A stretch of 64,000 nt of DNA from Bacteroidales bacterium KHT7 (lineage in GTDB: Bacteria; Bacteroidota; Bacteroidia; Bacteroidales; Bacteroidaceae), in NCBI GenBank assembly GCA_900102385.1, contig FNBQ01000005.1, positions 62,001 to 126,000 of the forward strand, given 5' to 3'. Below, one piece after another: positions 32,411 to 39,880 of the stretch; the stretch's first letter is position 1; each line of letters begins with the position of its first letter. Below the pieces are notes generated by a model. It had not been told where the DNA came from. It made no database searches and saw only the letters and a list, made by a program, of their open reading frames with translations. Made by a program: the position numbers and the translations under genes.

Positions 32411-33583
32411 TTATCCCTTAATTACTGCCACCGGAAGTAGTCGTGTTTTTATTTTTACCAAATCCAGTTCGTTTGCAATAACTTCTTCAATGTTCTTGTA
32501 TGCTCCCGATGCCTCTTGCATATCGTCTTGACAATGAATGGCATGAACTATGCCCTTGGCTTCGAGTCGCGCAACTTCTTCTGCCATGCTGAGCGACTGG
32601 ATTGCCGCCTTGCGCGAGAGCACTCTGCCTGCGCCGTGAGAGCACGAACAGAACGATTCGGCATTTCCAAGTCCCTCGACAATATACGATGCCGTGCCCT
32701 GCGAGCCGGGAATGATGCCCACTACTCCTTTTCGGGCAAGCGTTGCGCCCTTGCGATGTACAAATACGTCGTGTCCGAAGTGATTCTCGAAGGCGGCATA
32801 GTTGTGCGCGATGTTTATCATCGGCTCAAATTCTATGCCTTTAAGCGAGTCTGCAAGGACTTCTTCGATGCGCATCATCATAAGACGGCGGTTGCAGAGA
32901 GCGAAGTCTACGCAATACTTCATTTCTTCCCAGTACATGCCGAACTCCTTTGTGCCGCGCGGCAGAAAAGCCAGATTGATGTCGGGCGATACAGCCGAAT
33001 GCCATTGGGCGTTGAGCTTCTCTGCCATGTTGTTGTAATATGCCCCGACCCTTGCCCCGAGGTTGCGCGAACCCGAGTGAATCATTATCCACAGATTGTC
33101 TTCCTCATCTTTTTGCAGTTCTATGAAGTGGTTTCCGCCGCCAAGCGTGCCAATCTCGTGCAAAGCAGAGTGCTGCCGAGTCTTAACCACCGCCATCTTG
33201 TCGATGTCGTAGCCTTGCGGCAGATATCTGGCGTCTTGTGCCTCTTCGTGGTGGCTCATTCCCAGCGGAATGCGTTGTCGGATGCCATTTATTATCTCGT
33301 TTTTCAGAATGTCCGACGGAATGTCGCCCACCTTCCAGTTTGTCTTTACGGCGCACATTCCGCAGCCGATGTCAACTCCCACGGCATTGGGAACAACGGC
33401 GTCTTTGCATGCCAGAACTCCGCCTATTGGCATTCCCTTTCCAGCGTGCACATCGGGCATTATGGCAAGGTGGTGGAAGAGGAACGGCAAGGTGGTGAGG
33501 TTCTCAATCTGCTGCATTGCCGATGACTCAACATTATCCGTCCAAATCTTTACTATTCGATTATTTATAGTCTTAATTTCCAT
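32411..33583 (-). CDS. rtcB: RNA-splicing ligase RtcB
   Basis: A 390-residue protein with the complete RtcB motif set. DIGCGM carries D71 and C74 (Mn site), GGGNHF has N151 and H152, IHSGSR has H169, INIAHN has H260, and CSHGAGR has H316, the expected guanylylated histidine. RtcB joins RNA ends bearing 2',3'-cyclic phosphate or 3'-phosphate to 5'-OH ends, using GTP and Mn2+. In archaea and animals it seals tRNA exons; in bacteria it repairs RNA cut by ribonuclease toxins. This short form (about 390 residues) lacks the insertions of longer RtcB proteins. No RtcA or archease gene is nearby. It is the first gene of a minus-strand unit continuing into tRNA-like RNAs and a TerD-like protein, and it diverges from a WYL regulator. 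Confidence 0.95.
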   Translation of the reverse strand: MEIKTINNRIVKIWTDNVESSAMQQIENLTTLPFLFHHLAIMPDVHAGKGMPIGGVLACKDAVVPNAVGVDIGCGMCAVKTNWKVGDIPSDILKNEIINGIRQRIPLGMSHHEEAQDARYLPQGYDIDKMAVVKTRQHSALHEIGTLGGGNHFIELQKDEEDNLWIMIHSGSRNLGARVGAYYNNMAEKLNAQWHSAVSPDINLAFLPRGTKEFGMYWEEMKYCVDFALCNRRLMMMRIEEVLADSLKGIEFEPMINIAHNYAAFENHFGHDVFVHRKGATLARKGVVGIIPGSQGTASYIVEGLGNAESFCSCSHGAGRVLSRKAAIQSLSMAEEVARLEAKGIVHAIHCQDDMQEASGAYKNIEEVIANELDLVKIKTRLLPVAVIKG

Positions 33584-33625
33584 AATTTCGTTTTGTTTCT
33601 GAATTGTGGTTGCAAAATAAAGATA

Positions 33626-33652
33626 CTACTGCGCAGTCTTTTTGCGTAGCAG
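33626..33652. promoter_or_regulatory. Imperfect palindrome upstream of rtcB
   Basis: CTACTGCGCA and TGCGTAGCAG form an almost perfect inverted repeat (8 of 10 Watson-Crick, the rest wobble or mismatch) about 45 bases before the rtcB start. It could be an operator for one of the WYL regulators or a leader hairpin. On the plus strand it is followed by a T run. Confidence 0.35.
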
Positions 33653-33744
33653 AATTTTTTTTGATGAAAAGAACGTCTTTTTTCAGAAATGCTTGGCCTA
33701 TACCTATTTATACGCGAGTTCGGCATGAATAATTCTGCTATACA

Positions 33745-33821
33745 AACTTGAAAGTTGAGAATTCTTTTTAATTGACAATGAACAAAGTTAAAACTTGAAA
33801 AACTTTCTGAATTGTGAATTG
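33745..33821. repeat. 7-base-period degenerate tandem array
   Basis: Eleven units in 7-base register such as AACTTGA, AAGTTGA, TGACAAT and TGAATTG. It lies on the rtcB side of the 11-base array. Confidence 0.55.
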
Positions 33822-33840
33822 TTCCGTTTTTTTCAAGCAA

Positions 33841-33994
33841 GCCGATAGTAAGGAGGTAGCAAGGGGATAGTAAGCCGCAAGTAAGCCGGAAGTAAGCCGC
33901 AAGGTTCGGGCAAGGTACGTTGTAGGTACGGGGTAGCAACGGGGTAGGAACGGGGTAGGAACGGAGTAGCTACGGGGAAGGTTCGGGGAAGATA
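33841..33994. repeat. 14-unit 11-base-period tandem array between rtcB and the WYL gene
   Basis: Fourteen units in exact 11-base register: GCCGCAAGTAA, GCCGGAAGTAA, CGGGCAAGGTA, CGGGGTAGGAA and so on, with no insertion or deletion. The unit is the complement-related form of the one at 10176-10296 (CGTCCAAGGTA). It lies in the 731-base gap between the divergent rtcB and WYL genes and is flanked by two 7-base arrays. Confidence 0.88.
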
Positions 33995-34006
33995 CGGACG
34001 ATATTT

Positions 34007-34062
34007 AATTGAAACTTGAAAGTTGAAAGTCGAAAATTTAAAGTTGAAACTTGAAATTTCGA
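34007..34062. repeat. 7-base-period degenerate tandem array
   Basis: Eight units in 7-base register: AATTGAA, ACTTGAA, AGTTGAA, AGTCGAA, AATTTAA, AGTTGAA, ACTTGAA, ATTTCGA. It lies on the WYL side of the 11-base array. Confidence 0.75.
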
Positions 34063-34273
34063 CAGAATCGGCTCAAAAAATAAAACTGACGAATATATCC
34101 GTGGAGATTGCAAATCTCCAGCTCGCTCGGATTCCCACCTCAGTAGAGATTGTCAAGACAAGGCTATTCAGAATCTCCGAGATTTATTTCGGTTCCTTTG
34201 TTTCGCCATACGGCATATAAATTTTGTTTTGAGTTTTTTTCTATCCGCAACCCGATTGCGCAGAAAAAATGTG

Positions 34274-34281
34274 TATTTTTG
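34274..34281 (+). promoter_or_regulatory. -7 element of the WYL gene
   Basis: TATTTTTG lies 33 bases before the ATG at 34315; no -33 element at the right distance. Confidence 0.45.
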
Positions 34282-34314
34282 TATCGGTTTAGTTTTCTGA
34301 AAAATGTAAATAAA

Positions 34315-35358
34315 ATGCCAGCAAACAAAAATGCGCTTATCCGTTATAAGACGATAGACAACTGCCTGCGCAACAGATATCGCCGATGGACGCTCGATGA
34401 CCTTGTAGAGGCGTGCTGCAACGCCATTTACGATATGGAGGGCATCAGCAAAGGCGTGTCGGTTCGTACCGTGCAGGGCGATATTCAGATTATGCGTTCG
34501 GACAAGCTGGGCTACAATGCGCCCATCGAGGTGTACGACCACAAATTCTATCGCTATTCCGACCCCGACTATTCGATAACCAACATGCCAATGTCGCAAA
34601 ACGACTACGAGGTTTTGCAAGAGGCGATAGACATGCTCCGCCAGCTCGAAGATTTTGAACAGTTTGCCGAGATGACCGATGTTGTGCGCCGCTTGCAAGA
34701 CAAACTTGCCATAAGCAAGAACCAGCGCAAGCCGATAGTCCACTTCGACAGCGTGCCCGACCTGAAAGGACTCAAACTGCTCAATCCGCTCTATGGTTAC
34801 ATCGTGCGCCGGCAGACGGTAAGGCTGTTGTATCAGTCGTTCAACGCCTCGTCTCCAACCGAATATGTTCTGTTTCCTTATCTTCTGAAAGAATTTCGCA
34901 ACCGCTGGTTTCTGTTTGGCGGCCGCTCGTCGGATATGCATATTTTCAATCTGCCATTAGACCGCATCGTGAGCGTTGAGCCTTCGGATGTTCCATTCCG
35001 AGAGAATCCCGAATTCAACCCGGAGAAATTCTTCGATGATGTCATTGGTGTTAGCAAGAATATAAAAAGCACGCCGCGTCGGATAAAGTTCTGGGCATCA
35101 GCCGAGCAGAGCAAATACATCAAAACCAAGCCGATACACCATTCGCAGAAACTGAAGAGCGAAAATCCCGACGACGGCAGTTGTATCTTCCAGATAGAGG
35201 TCGTTGTCAACTTCGAGATGTATTCAGTTTTTATGAGTTACGGTCCGGGAGTGCGTATTATCTATCCTCGCAACGTCGTAGCGTATATGCGAGATATGCT
35301 TCGCAGGGCTGCCGACTCGTACGATGAGGCTGATATCGAAGAATCTTCTGAACTTTAA
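34315..35358 (+). CDS. WYL-domain transcriptional regulator
   Basis: Start chosen at 34315 (MPANKNALIRYKTIDNCLRN); 347 residues. The N-terminal winged-helix region is RRWTLDDLVEACCNAIYDME with VSVRTVQGDIQIMRS. The WYL domain lies at about residues 155-235, with NPLYGYIVRRQTVRLLYQSF and FPYLLKEFRNRWFLFGGRSS, then LPLDRIVSVEP; a WCX-like C-terminal domain follows. WYL domains sense ligands, often nucleic acids or nucleotides, and control DNA-damage, phage-defence and CRISPR functions. It is divergent from rtcB, whose control by a ligand-sensing regulator has a parallel in RtcR of Proteobacteria. That it controls rtcB is inference. Confidence 0.85.
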   Translation: MPANKNALIRYKTIDNCLRNRYRRWTLDDLVEACCNAIYDMEGISKGVSVRTVQGDIQIMRSDKLGYNAPIEVYDHKFYRYSDPDYSITNMPMSQNDYEVLQEAIDMLRQLEDFEQFAEMTDVVRRLQDKLAISKNQRKPIVHFDSVPDLKGLKLLNPLYGYIVRRQTVRLLYQSFNASSPTEYVLFPYLLKEFRNRWFLFGGRSSDMHIFNLPLDRIVSVEPSDVPFRENPEFNPEKFFDDVIGVSKNIKSTPRRIKFWASAEQSKYIKTKPIHHSQKLKSENPDDGSCIFQIEVVVNFEMYSVFMSYGPGVRIIYPRNVVAYMRDMLRRAADSYDEADIEESSEL

Positions 35359-35368
35359 TCTGAAAAAT

Positions 35369-36196
35369 ATGCGGAAAAGCGGATTTTTTATTGTCTTCTT
35401 TTTGATGGCAAACGTCGTTTGCGTGATGGCACAATGCAACATGCTGATAAAATATTCGTTGGATGAAAAATTGACGGATGTACGCGCAAGGTTGAGCCTT
35501 GTCTCGCCCGACGGCAAGAACTGTGTTCTGCTTAACGATACAGCAAGGCGCACCGATAGGCAATATCGTTTGGAACAACTTGGCGAATATCGGCTTATGG
35601 CATCTTTTTATAGCGATAAATACGGCTGCGATTCGCTGGAGAGAAGTTTCTGGCTTAGGGGCGATGAATTGGAGGTTGCTACGGATTTGAGTTTCGCTCG
35701 TGGAAGGAAGAATTTATCAGATTGGAAATGCCGCGACTCCCTCAATTCGTGCAGATTTACAATAGAAAAGCGTTATCAGTCATCTCCGCAGGTGAAAATC
35801 AGATATTTGTGCAACCAGAAAGGCGAAAGCGGAGGTCCGCATTTCAGCATAAAGAACGAAAGCAGCGACACGTTGTATGGCGAGTGGCTTCCGGGCTTTT
35901 TCTGGGGCACGCTGTCGTATAATGTGAATGGGAAGTATGTTGGAAATTACAAGGGGCAGATTTGCACAAGTTGGGCGCCTGCTCCTCCGTTGTATCCCGA
36001 TTCTGTTAAGTCTGCATGGGTAAGCAGTTTCAGAGTGTTGCAGCTAAAGTCTGGCAAGTTCCGTTTTAATGTGTGGTATTCTACAACCGAGGAAATGAGA
36101 AATTCTGTACCTCTTGCTTGCGAAAGAGAAAAGTTTAGGTGGTGGAGCAAGGTGCAAGACTGGTATCTGCTTCAATGCGAGTTTGAAGTTAAATAG
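35369..36196 (+). CDS. Hypothetical exported protein
   Basis: Start chosen at 35369 (MRKSGFFIVFFLMANVVCVM), a signal peptide; 275 residues. The body is beta-rich with several cysteines and tryptophans (GEWLPGFFWGTLSYNVNGKY, VLQLKSGKFRFNVWYSTTEE). The family is not recognised. It lies 10 bases after the WYL gene and is probably co-transcribed with it, although an exported product does not fit an RNA-repair role. Confidence 0.6.
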   Translation: MRKSGFFIVFFLMANVVCVMAQCNMLIKYSLDEKLTDVRARLSLVSPDGKNCVLLNDTARRTDRQYRLEQLGEYRLMASFYSDKYGCDSLERSFWLRGDELEVATDLSFARGRKNLSDWKCRDSLNSCRFTIEKRYQSSPQVKIRYLCNQKGESGGPHFSIKNESSDTLYGEWLPGFFWGTLSYNVNGKYVGNYKGQICTSWAPAPPLYPDSVKSAWVSSFRVLQLKSGKFRFNVWYSTTEEMRNSVPLACEREKFRWWSKVQDWYLLQCEFEVK

Positions 36197-36253
36197 GGTG
36201 TAAAATATATGCCATAAATATTTTTCGTCCAAAAGTATTCTGTAAAAAATGTT

Positions 36254-36261
36254 TAACTTTG
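36254..36261 (+). promoter_or_regulatory. -7 element of the second WYL gene
   Basis: TAACTTTG lies 34 bases before the ATG at 36296; no clear -33 element. Confidence 0.45.
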
Positions 36262-36295
36262 CAGAATAACATAACCTAAATATCAAGAAGAAACT

Positions 36296-37243
36296 ATGAC
36301 AGTACCGTCGCTTTTCAGAGAATACATCTGGCTCGTAAACACCATTAAGCGGGCTGGTAGAATATCGTTTGCCGAGATTCAGAAAAAATGGCTCGAAACC
36401 GAACTGAGCGAGGGCGTAGAACTTGCCCGTTCAACCTTTAACCGTCACAAAGATGCCATCGAAGATATATTCGGCATATACATAGACTGCGACCGCAAGG
36501 GCGGATACAAGTATTTTATTGGCAACGAGCGCGTTCTGCACGAGGATACGGTGCAGAACTGGGTAATCTCAACGCTCTCGGTAAACGAGATTATTGCCGA
36601 AAGCAAGTCGCTGCACGAGCGCATCTTGTTGCAGCAGATTCCTTGCGACGACTATCTGCAAAAGGTTATCGATGCCATGAAGAAGAAGGTTCGCGTGGCG
36701 GTGAAATACCGCCGTTATGGCAGCGATGCCGTGTCGGACGTGGATTTTGAGCCTTATTGCCTGAAACTCTTCGACCAGCGGTGGTATGTTCTGGCTCATT
36801 TTCATCGCGATGCCGCTCCGGGCAAGGACGAGCGCGACTATTATGCCGTCTATTCGTTCGACCGCATTCAGGAGATGAGGCTTACCGACGTTAAGTTCGA
36901 GGTGCGTCCCGATTTCGATGCCAAGGAATATTTTGGCGAGTGCTTCGGCGTTGTTGCAGGCGACGGCACTCCGGCAGAGCGCGTGAGGCTACGCGTCTAT
37001 GGCAATCAGCGGTATTATCTGAGCGACTTGCCACTGCATCACAGTCAGAAGGCGGTGGGGCAGGGCGACGACTGGATTGACTTCGAACTGTATCTGCGCC
37101 CAACCTACGACTTCTGCGGGCATCTGCTGAGCCTTTCAAACCAAGTAAAGGTGCTCGAACCGCTTTGGCTTGCCGATAAACTCTGCCAGATGATGGCTGA
37201 ATCGCTTAAAAGTTACGGATTCGACATAAAACTTGAAAAATAG
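36296..37243 (+). CDS. WYL-domain transcriptional regulator, second copy
   Basis: A 315-residue protein, not a close copy of the one at 34315. N-terminal HTH: RISFAEIQKKWLETELSEGV with LARSTFNRHKDAIEDIFGI. The WYL domain is KVRVAVKYRRYGSDAVSDVD, then FEPYCLKLFDQRWYVLAHF and YAVYSFDRIQEMRL; the C-terminal WCX part includes LRVYGNQRYYLSDLPLHHSQ. Two WYL regulators within 3 kb might sense different ligands or act together as PafB/PafC do. It may control the genes downstream (HD protein, serpin) instead of rtcB. Confidence 0.85.
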   Translation: MTVPSLFREYIWLVNTIKRAGRISFAEIQKKWLETELSEGVELARSTFNRHKDAIEDIFGIYIDCDRKGGYKYFIGNERVLHEDTVQNWVISTLSVNEIIAESKSLHERILLQQIPCDDYLQKVIDAMKKKVRVAVKYRRYGSDAVSDVDFEPYCLKLFDQRWYVLAHFHRDAAPGKDERDYYAVYSFDRIQEMRLTDVKFEVRPDFDAKEYFGECFGVVAGDGTPAERVRLRVYGNQRYYLSDLPLHHSQKAVGQGDDWIDFELYLRPTYDFCGHLLSLSNQVKVLEPLWLADKLCQMMAESLKSYGFDIKLEK

Positions 37244-37249
37244 TGCAGG

Positions 37250-37297
37250 CTTGTACCACGATTCGGGACAGCCGTTTGTTTTCTTTGCATCCCGAAT
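37250..37297. repeat. CCACG...TTTCTTTGCATC intergenic element, copy 1
   Basis: CTTGTACCACGATTCGGGAC then TTTTCTTTGCATCCCGAAT. The ends ATTCGGGA and TCCCGAAT form an 8-base hairpin. A related copy lies at 37894. Both are directly downstream of one gene and upstream of the next. Confidence 0.5.
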
Positions 37298-37378
37298 ATC
37301 CCTGTCAGCCGGTGTCTCTCGGCTTTGGCAGAAGGATTTCAGCAAGAATGTTTAATCAAAACTAATTTTCTCAGGTTT

Positions 37379-37882
37379 ATGAAATTTAAGTTCGAAATTC
37401 CGCTGACTATCGGTTTGTATATCGATACGTCCGACAACAACGGTCCGGTAACTCAGGACACAATCGAGCAATGTATCAGAATTGCGTCGAAGGCTCTCGA
37501 CGGAAAGCGCGACCTCGACGGAAACGCCGCAATCCTTCATTCTCTGACGGTTGGAATGATGGGCATTACCGATACCGAAAAATGCGTAGGATTTCTGCAC
37601 GATGTGATTGAGGACGGCGACATGTCTCTTAACGAATTGCATTTCGAGAATATCCCGGAAGAAATTCTTGAGGCGGTAGATTTGTGTACCCACGACTGTT
37701 CTCTTTCCTACGACGAGTACATTCAGCGTATAATAGACTCGGGCAACACTGCAGCCATAAACGTAAAGCTGAACGACCTCCGCCATAATCTGGCGCGTGC
37801 AAAGGCTGGCAGTCACCTCGATTTGGTCGAGAAATACGAGTCTGCTCTGGCAAAAATAGAAAAATCTCTGCCCGAGAGATAA
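37379..37882 (+). CDS. HD-domain-like phosphohydrolase (Mesh1/SpoT-like fold)
   Basis: Start chosen at 37379 (MKFKFEIPLTIGLYIDTSDN); 167 residues. The core shows ILHSLTVGM, then FLHDVIEDGDMSLNELHFEN (the HD pair followed by an ED pair) and VKLNDLRHNLARAK, where ND closes the metal site. This order H, HD, ED, ND matches the (p)ppGpp hydrolase branch of the HD superfamily, but at this length it is a stand-alone enzyme like Mesh1. It could hydrolyse alarmones or another nucleotide. No partner synthetase is seen here. Confidence 0.72.
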   Translation: MKFKFEIPLTIGLYIDTSDNNGPVTQDTIEQCIRIASKALDGKRDLDGNAAILHSLTVGMMGITDTEKCVGFLHDVIEDGDMSLNELHFENIPEEILEAVDLCTHDCSLSYDEYIQRIIDSGNTAAINVKLNDLRHNLARAKAGSHLDLVEKYESALAKIEKSLPER

Positions 37883-37893
37883 AAAAACTTTGG

Positions 37894-37935
37894 CTTGTCC
37901 CACGCTTTGGAACAACCAACGGATTTCTTTGCATC
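37894..37935. repeat. CCACG...TTTCTTTGCATC intergenic element, copy 2, facing the serpin start
   Basis: GCTTGTCCCACGCTTTGGAA then GGATTTCTTTGCATC at 37921-37935. The last 15 bases are complementary, with one wobble, to GATGCAAAGAAATTC at 37976-37990, right at the serpin start. An mRNA hairpin of 14-15 pairs would sequester that start. Confidence 0.55.
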
Positions 37936-37971
37936 ATAAATTGAAGTAAACCCTTTAAAATCAATAGAATT

Positions 37972-39168
37972 ATGGATGCAAAGAAATTCTTTTATATGGA
38001 AAGCCAAGAAGGCGGTTGCAATCTGCCGCAGAAGTCTTATGCCGAGGTTGCCTCTGCCTTCAACTACAAACTTCTCTCGGCCATTGCCGCAAACGATGGC
38101 GGAGAAAAGGACAACATCTTTGTTTCGCCTTGCCGTTTGCAGGCGTTGCTCGTTCTGCTTAGTAACTGGGCTGGCGGCAGCGTTCGCAATCAGATTAGGC
38201 AGGCAATATGTTGCGACGATATTGATTGCCGCGAACTAAACAGAATGTTTGCCGACGAACGTTTCCTCATTCCCAACGTAAACAAAAAGGATTTGGAAGA
38301 GTATCTCGTTCCAACCATCGACCTGTCTACAATGATGCTGTATCAGAAGGAGTTAGCCGTAAATAAGCGCACCATCGCCGACACCAAGGATTTTTTCGAT
38401 GTTCACTACCGTAGTGTAGATTTCTCTGTTCCGTCGCTGTCTGCCGAGCTTTCGATAGAAGTGGAGAAGGCATCGCACGGCATGATTGCTAACCTTCAGA
38501 TAGATGTGAATGAGGCTGTTCGTGCCCTTCTGCTCGATGTCTTCTATTTCAAGGCTTGTTGGGTGAACTATTTCGACGAGGAGCAGACTCAGCGCAGCAG
38601 TTTCTATCATAACGACGGCGTTTCTGAGGTCGATATGATGAGCGTTACCGATGTTATGCGCTATCACGAGAACGATGTCCTCCAGTCCGTCTGTTTGGAC
38701 TATTGGGCATATATGCTTACAAAACGTTACTCTATGTGGATTCATCTGCCAAAGAAGGGGCACGGCATCGACGAAGTTCTGTCTCTTCTTGCCGATGAAG
38801 ACGTGTATTCCAAGTACGAAGACGCTGAAGTTCATCTCAATCTGCCTCGCTTTGAGATTGAGAAGCGCACAAACCTCACCGAGGTCCTCAGACAGATGGG
38901 TATGGACGAATTATTCTCAGCCACCGACGGCATTCCTAATCTTATTCCCGGTGTTTCTTTTGCCGATGTTATTCAGCAAGGCAAGATAAAGGTCGATGAG
39001 TACGGCGCAGAGTCAGCCGTTACAACATATTGTGCTTTTGCAACGAGCTGTTGTCCCGACGAGGAGCCCGAGCCGGTAGAGATGAACGTAAACCGCAACT
39101 TCGTCTTCGAGATTGTAGAGACCAGCAGCGGCAGCCGTCTCTTTTCGGGTGTGGTTAATAAGTTGTAG
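37972..39168 (+). CDS. Serpin family protease inhibitor
   Basis: A 398-residue protein with the full serpin layout: NIFVSPCRLQALLVLLSNWA at the start, AVRALLLDVFYFKACWVNYF in the middle (breach region), LNLPRFEIEKRTNLTEVLRQ, GVSFADVIQQGKIKVDEYGA for the hinge, and NRNFVFEIVETSSGSRLFSG at the end. The reactive loop hinge (GAESAVTTY) is of the small-residue, inhibitory type. Counting from the hinge, P1 falls near the TSCC residues. No signal peptide is seen, so it is probably cytoplasmic, unusual for Bacteroidales serpins. Its targets are unknown. The start codon lies within a predicted mRNA hairpin. Confidence 0.92.
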   Translation: MDAKKFFYMESQEGGCNLPQKSYAEVASAFNYKLLSAIAANDGGEKDNIFVSPCRLQALLVLLSNWAGGSVRNQIRQAICCDDIDCRELNRMFADERFLIPNVNKKDLEEYLVPTIDLSTMMLYQKELAVNKRTIADTKDFFDVHYRSVDFSVPSLSAELSIEVEKASHGMIANLQIDVNEAVRALLLDVFYFKACWVNYFDEEQTQRSSFYHNDGVSEVDMMSVTDVMRYHENDVLQSVCLDYWAYMLTKRYSMWIHLPKKGHGIDEVLSLLADEDVYSKYEDAEVHLNLPRFEIEKRTNLTEVLRQMGMDELFSATDGIPNLIPGVSFADVIQQGKIKVDEYGAESAVTTYCAFATSCCPDEEPEPVEMNVNRNFVFEIVETSSGSRLFSGVVNKL

Positions 39169-39178
39169 TTTTCTCGCA

Positions 39179-39208
39179 GAAAAGGTTGCGTCTCTACAAC
39201 CTTTTTTG
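39179..39208 (+). terminator. Serpin terminator
   Basis: AAAAGGTTG, loop CGTCTCTA, CAACCTTTTTT. Confidence 0.85.
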
Positions 39209-39216
39209 TAATTTTG
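39186..39216 (+). promoter_or_regulatory. Promoter of the flavin reductase gene
   Basis: TTG (39186-39188), 20 bases, TAATTTTG (39209-39216), overlapping the serpin terminator; the ATG follows 36 bases later. Confidence 0.5.
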
Positions 39217-39251
39217 CTTAGTTGAAAACCATACTTAAAAGCAAGTAAAAT

Positions 39252-39824
39252 ATGAAAAGTTTCAAGTCGAATCCGTGGATTCTTCCTCAGCCTGTGCTGG
39301 TTATCGGCACATACGACAAAAACGGCAAGCCCAACGCCATGAATGCTGCTTGGGGCGGCCAGTGGGATGCGCACGAGATAATGATTTCGCTCGGTTCACA
39401 TGCCACTACCGACAATCTTGCCGCTTGTCCCGAGTTTACCGTTGCCTTTGCAACCGTCGAGACAATGGTTGCAGCCGACTTTGTTGGCATTGTGAGCGGA
39501 CGTAATATGCCCGACAAAATTCAGAAGACGGGCTGGACGGCTGAGAAAGCCGCCAATGTTAATGCGCCTGTATTCAAAGAGTTCCCGATGACGCTCGAAT
39601 GTAGGGTAAAGCAGAAGATAGACGAGAGCGAGACTGGCTATTATCTGGTTGCCGAAATCGTAAACATTCTGTGCGATGAGAAGTATCTGTCGGCAGACGG
39701 CAAGCCCGATGTAGAGAAGATGAACCTCATCACTTACAATCCAATAAACCATACATACGTTGCGCTCGGCAAGACCGTCGGCAAGGCTTTTTCCGACGGC
39801 AAGAGCCTCGGCTCGGCTGAATAG
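39252..39824 (+). CDS. Flavin reductase family protein
   Basis: A 190-residue protein with the FMN-binding split-barrel of the flavin reductase-like family: QPVLVIGTYDKNGKPNAMNA, then AWGGQWDAHEIMISLGSHAT, FTVAFATVETMVAADFVGIV, and EFPMTLECRVKQKID. Relatives bind FMN and reduce it with NAD(P)H or store it; the substrate is unknown. It is a single gene, convergent with the metallo-hydrolase. Confidence 0.88.
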   Translation: MKSFKSNPWILPQPVLVIGTYDKNGKPNAMNAAWGGQWDAHEIMISLGSHATTDNLAACPEFTVAFATVETMVAADFVGIVSGRNMPDKIQKTGWTAEKAANVNAPVFKEFPMTLECRVKQKIDESETGYYLVAEIVNILCDEKYLSADGKPDVEKMNLITYNPINHTYVALGKTVGKAFSDGKSLGSAE

Positions 39825-39830
39825 AACGAA

Positions 39831-39868
39831 TGTGGCGAAAAGAAGTCCGAAACGCTCTTTTCGCCACA
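39831..39868. terminator. Hairpin between convergent genes
   Basis: TGTGGCGAAAAGA pairs perfectly with TCTTTTCGCCACA over a 12-base loop; no long T run, but position and stem suggest a bidirectional terminator. Confidence 0.6.
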
Positions 39869-39880
39869 CTCATGCAAGGC

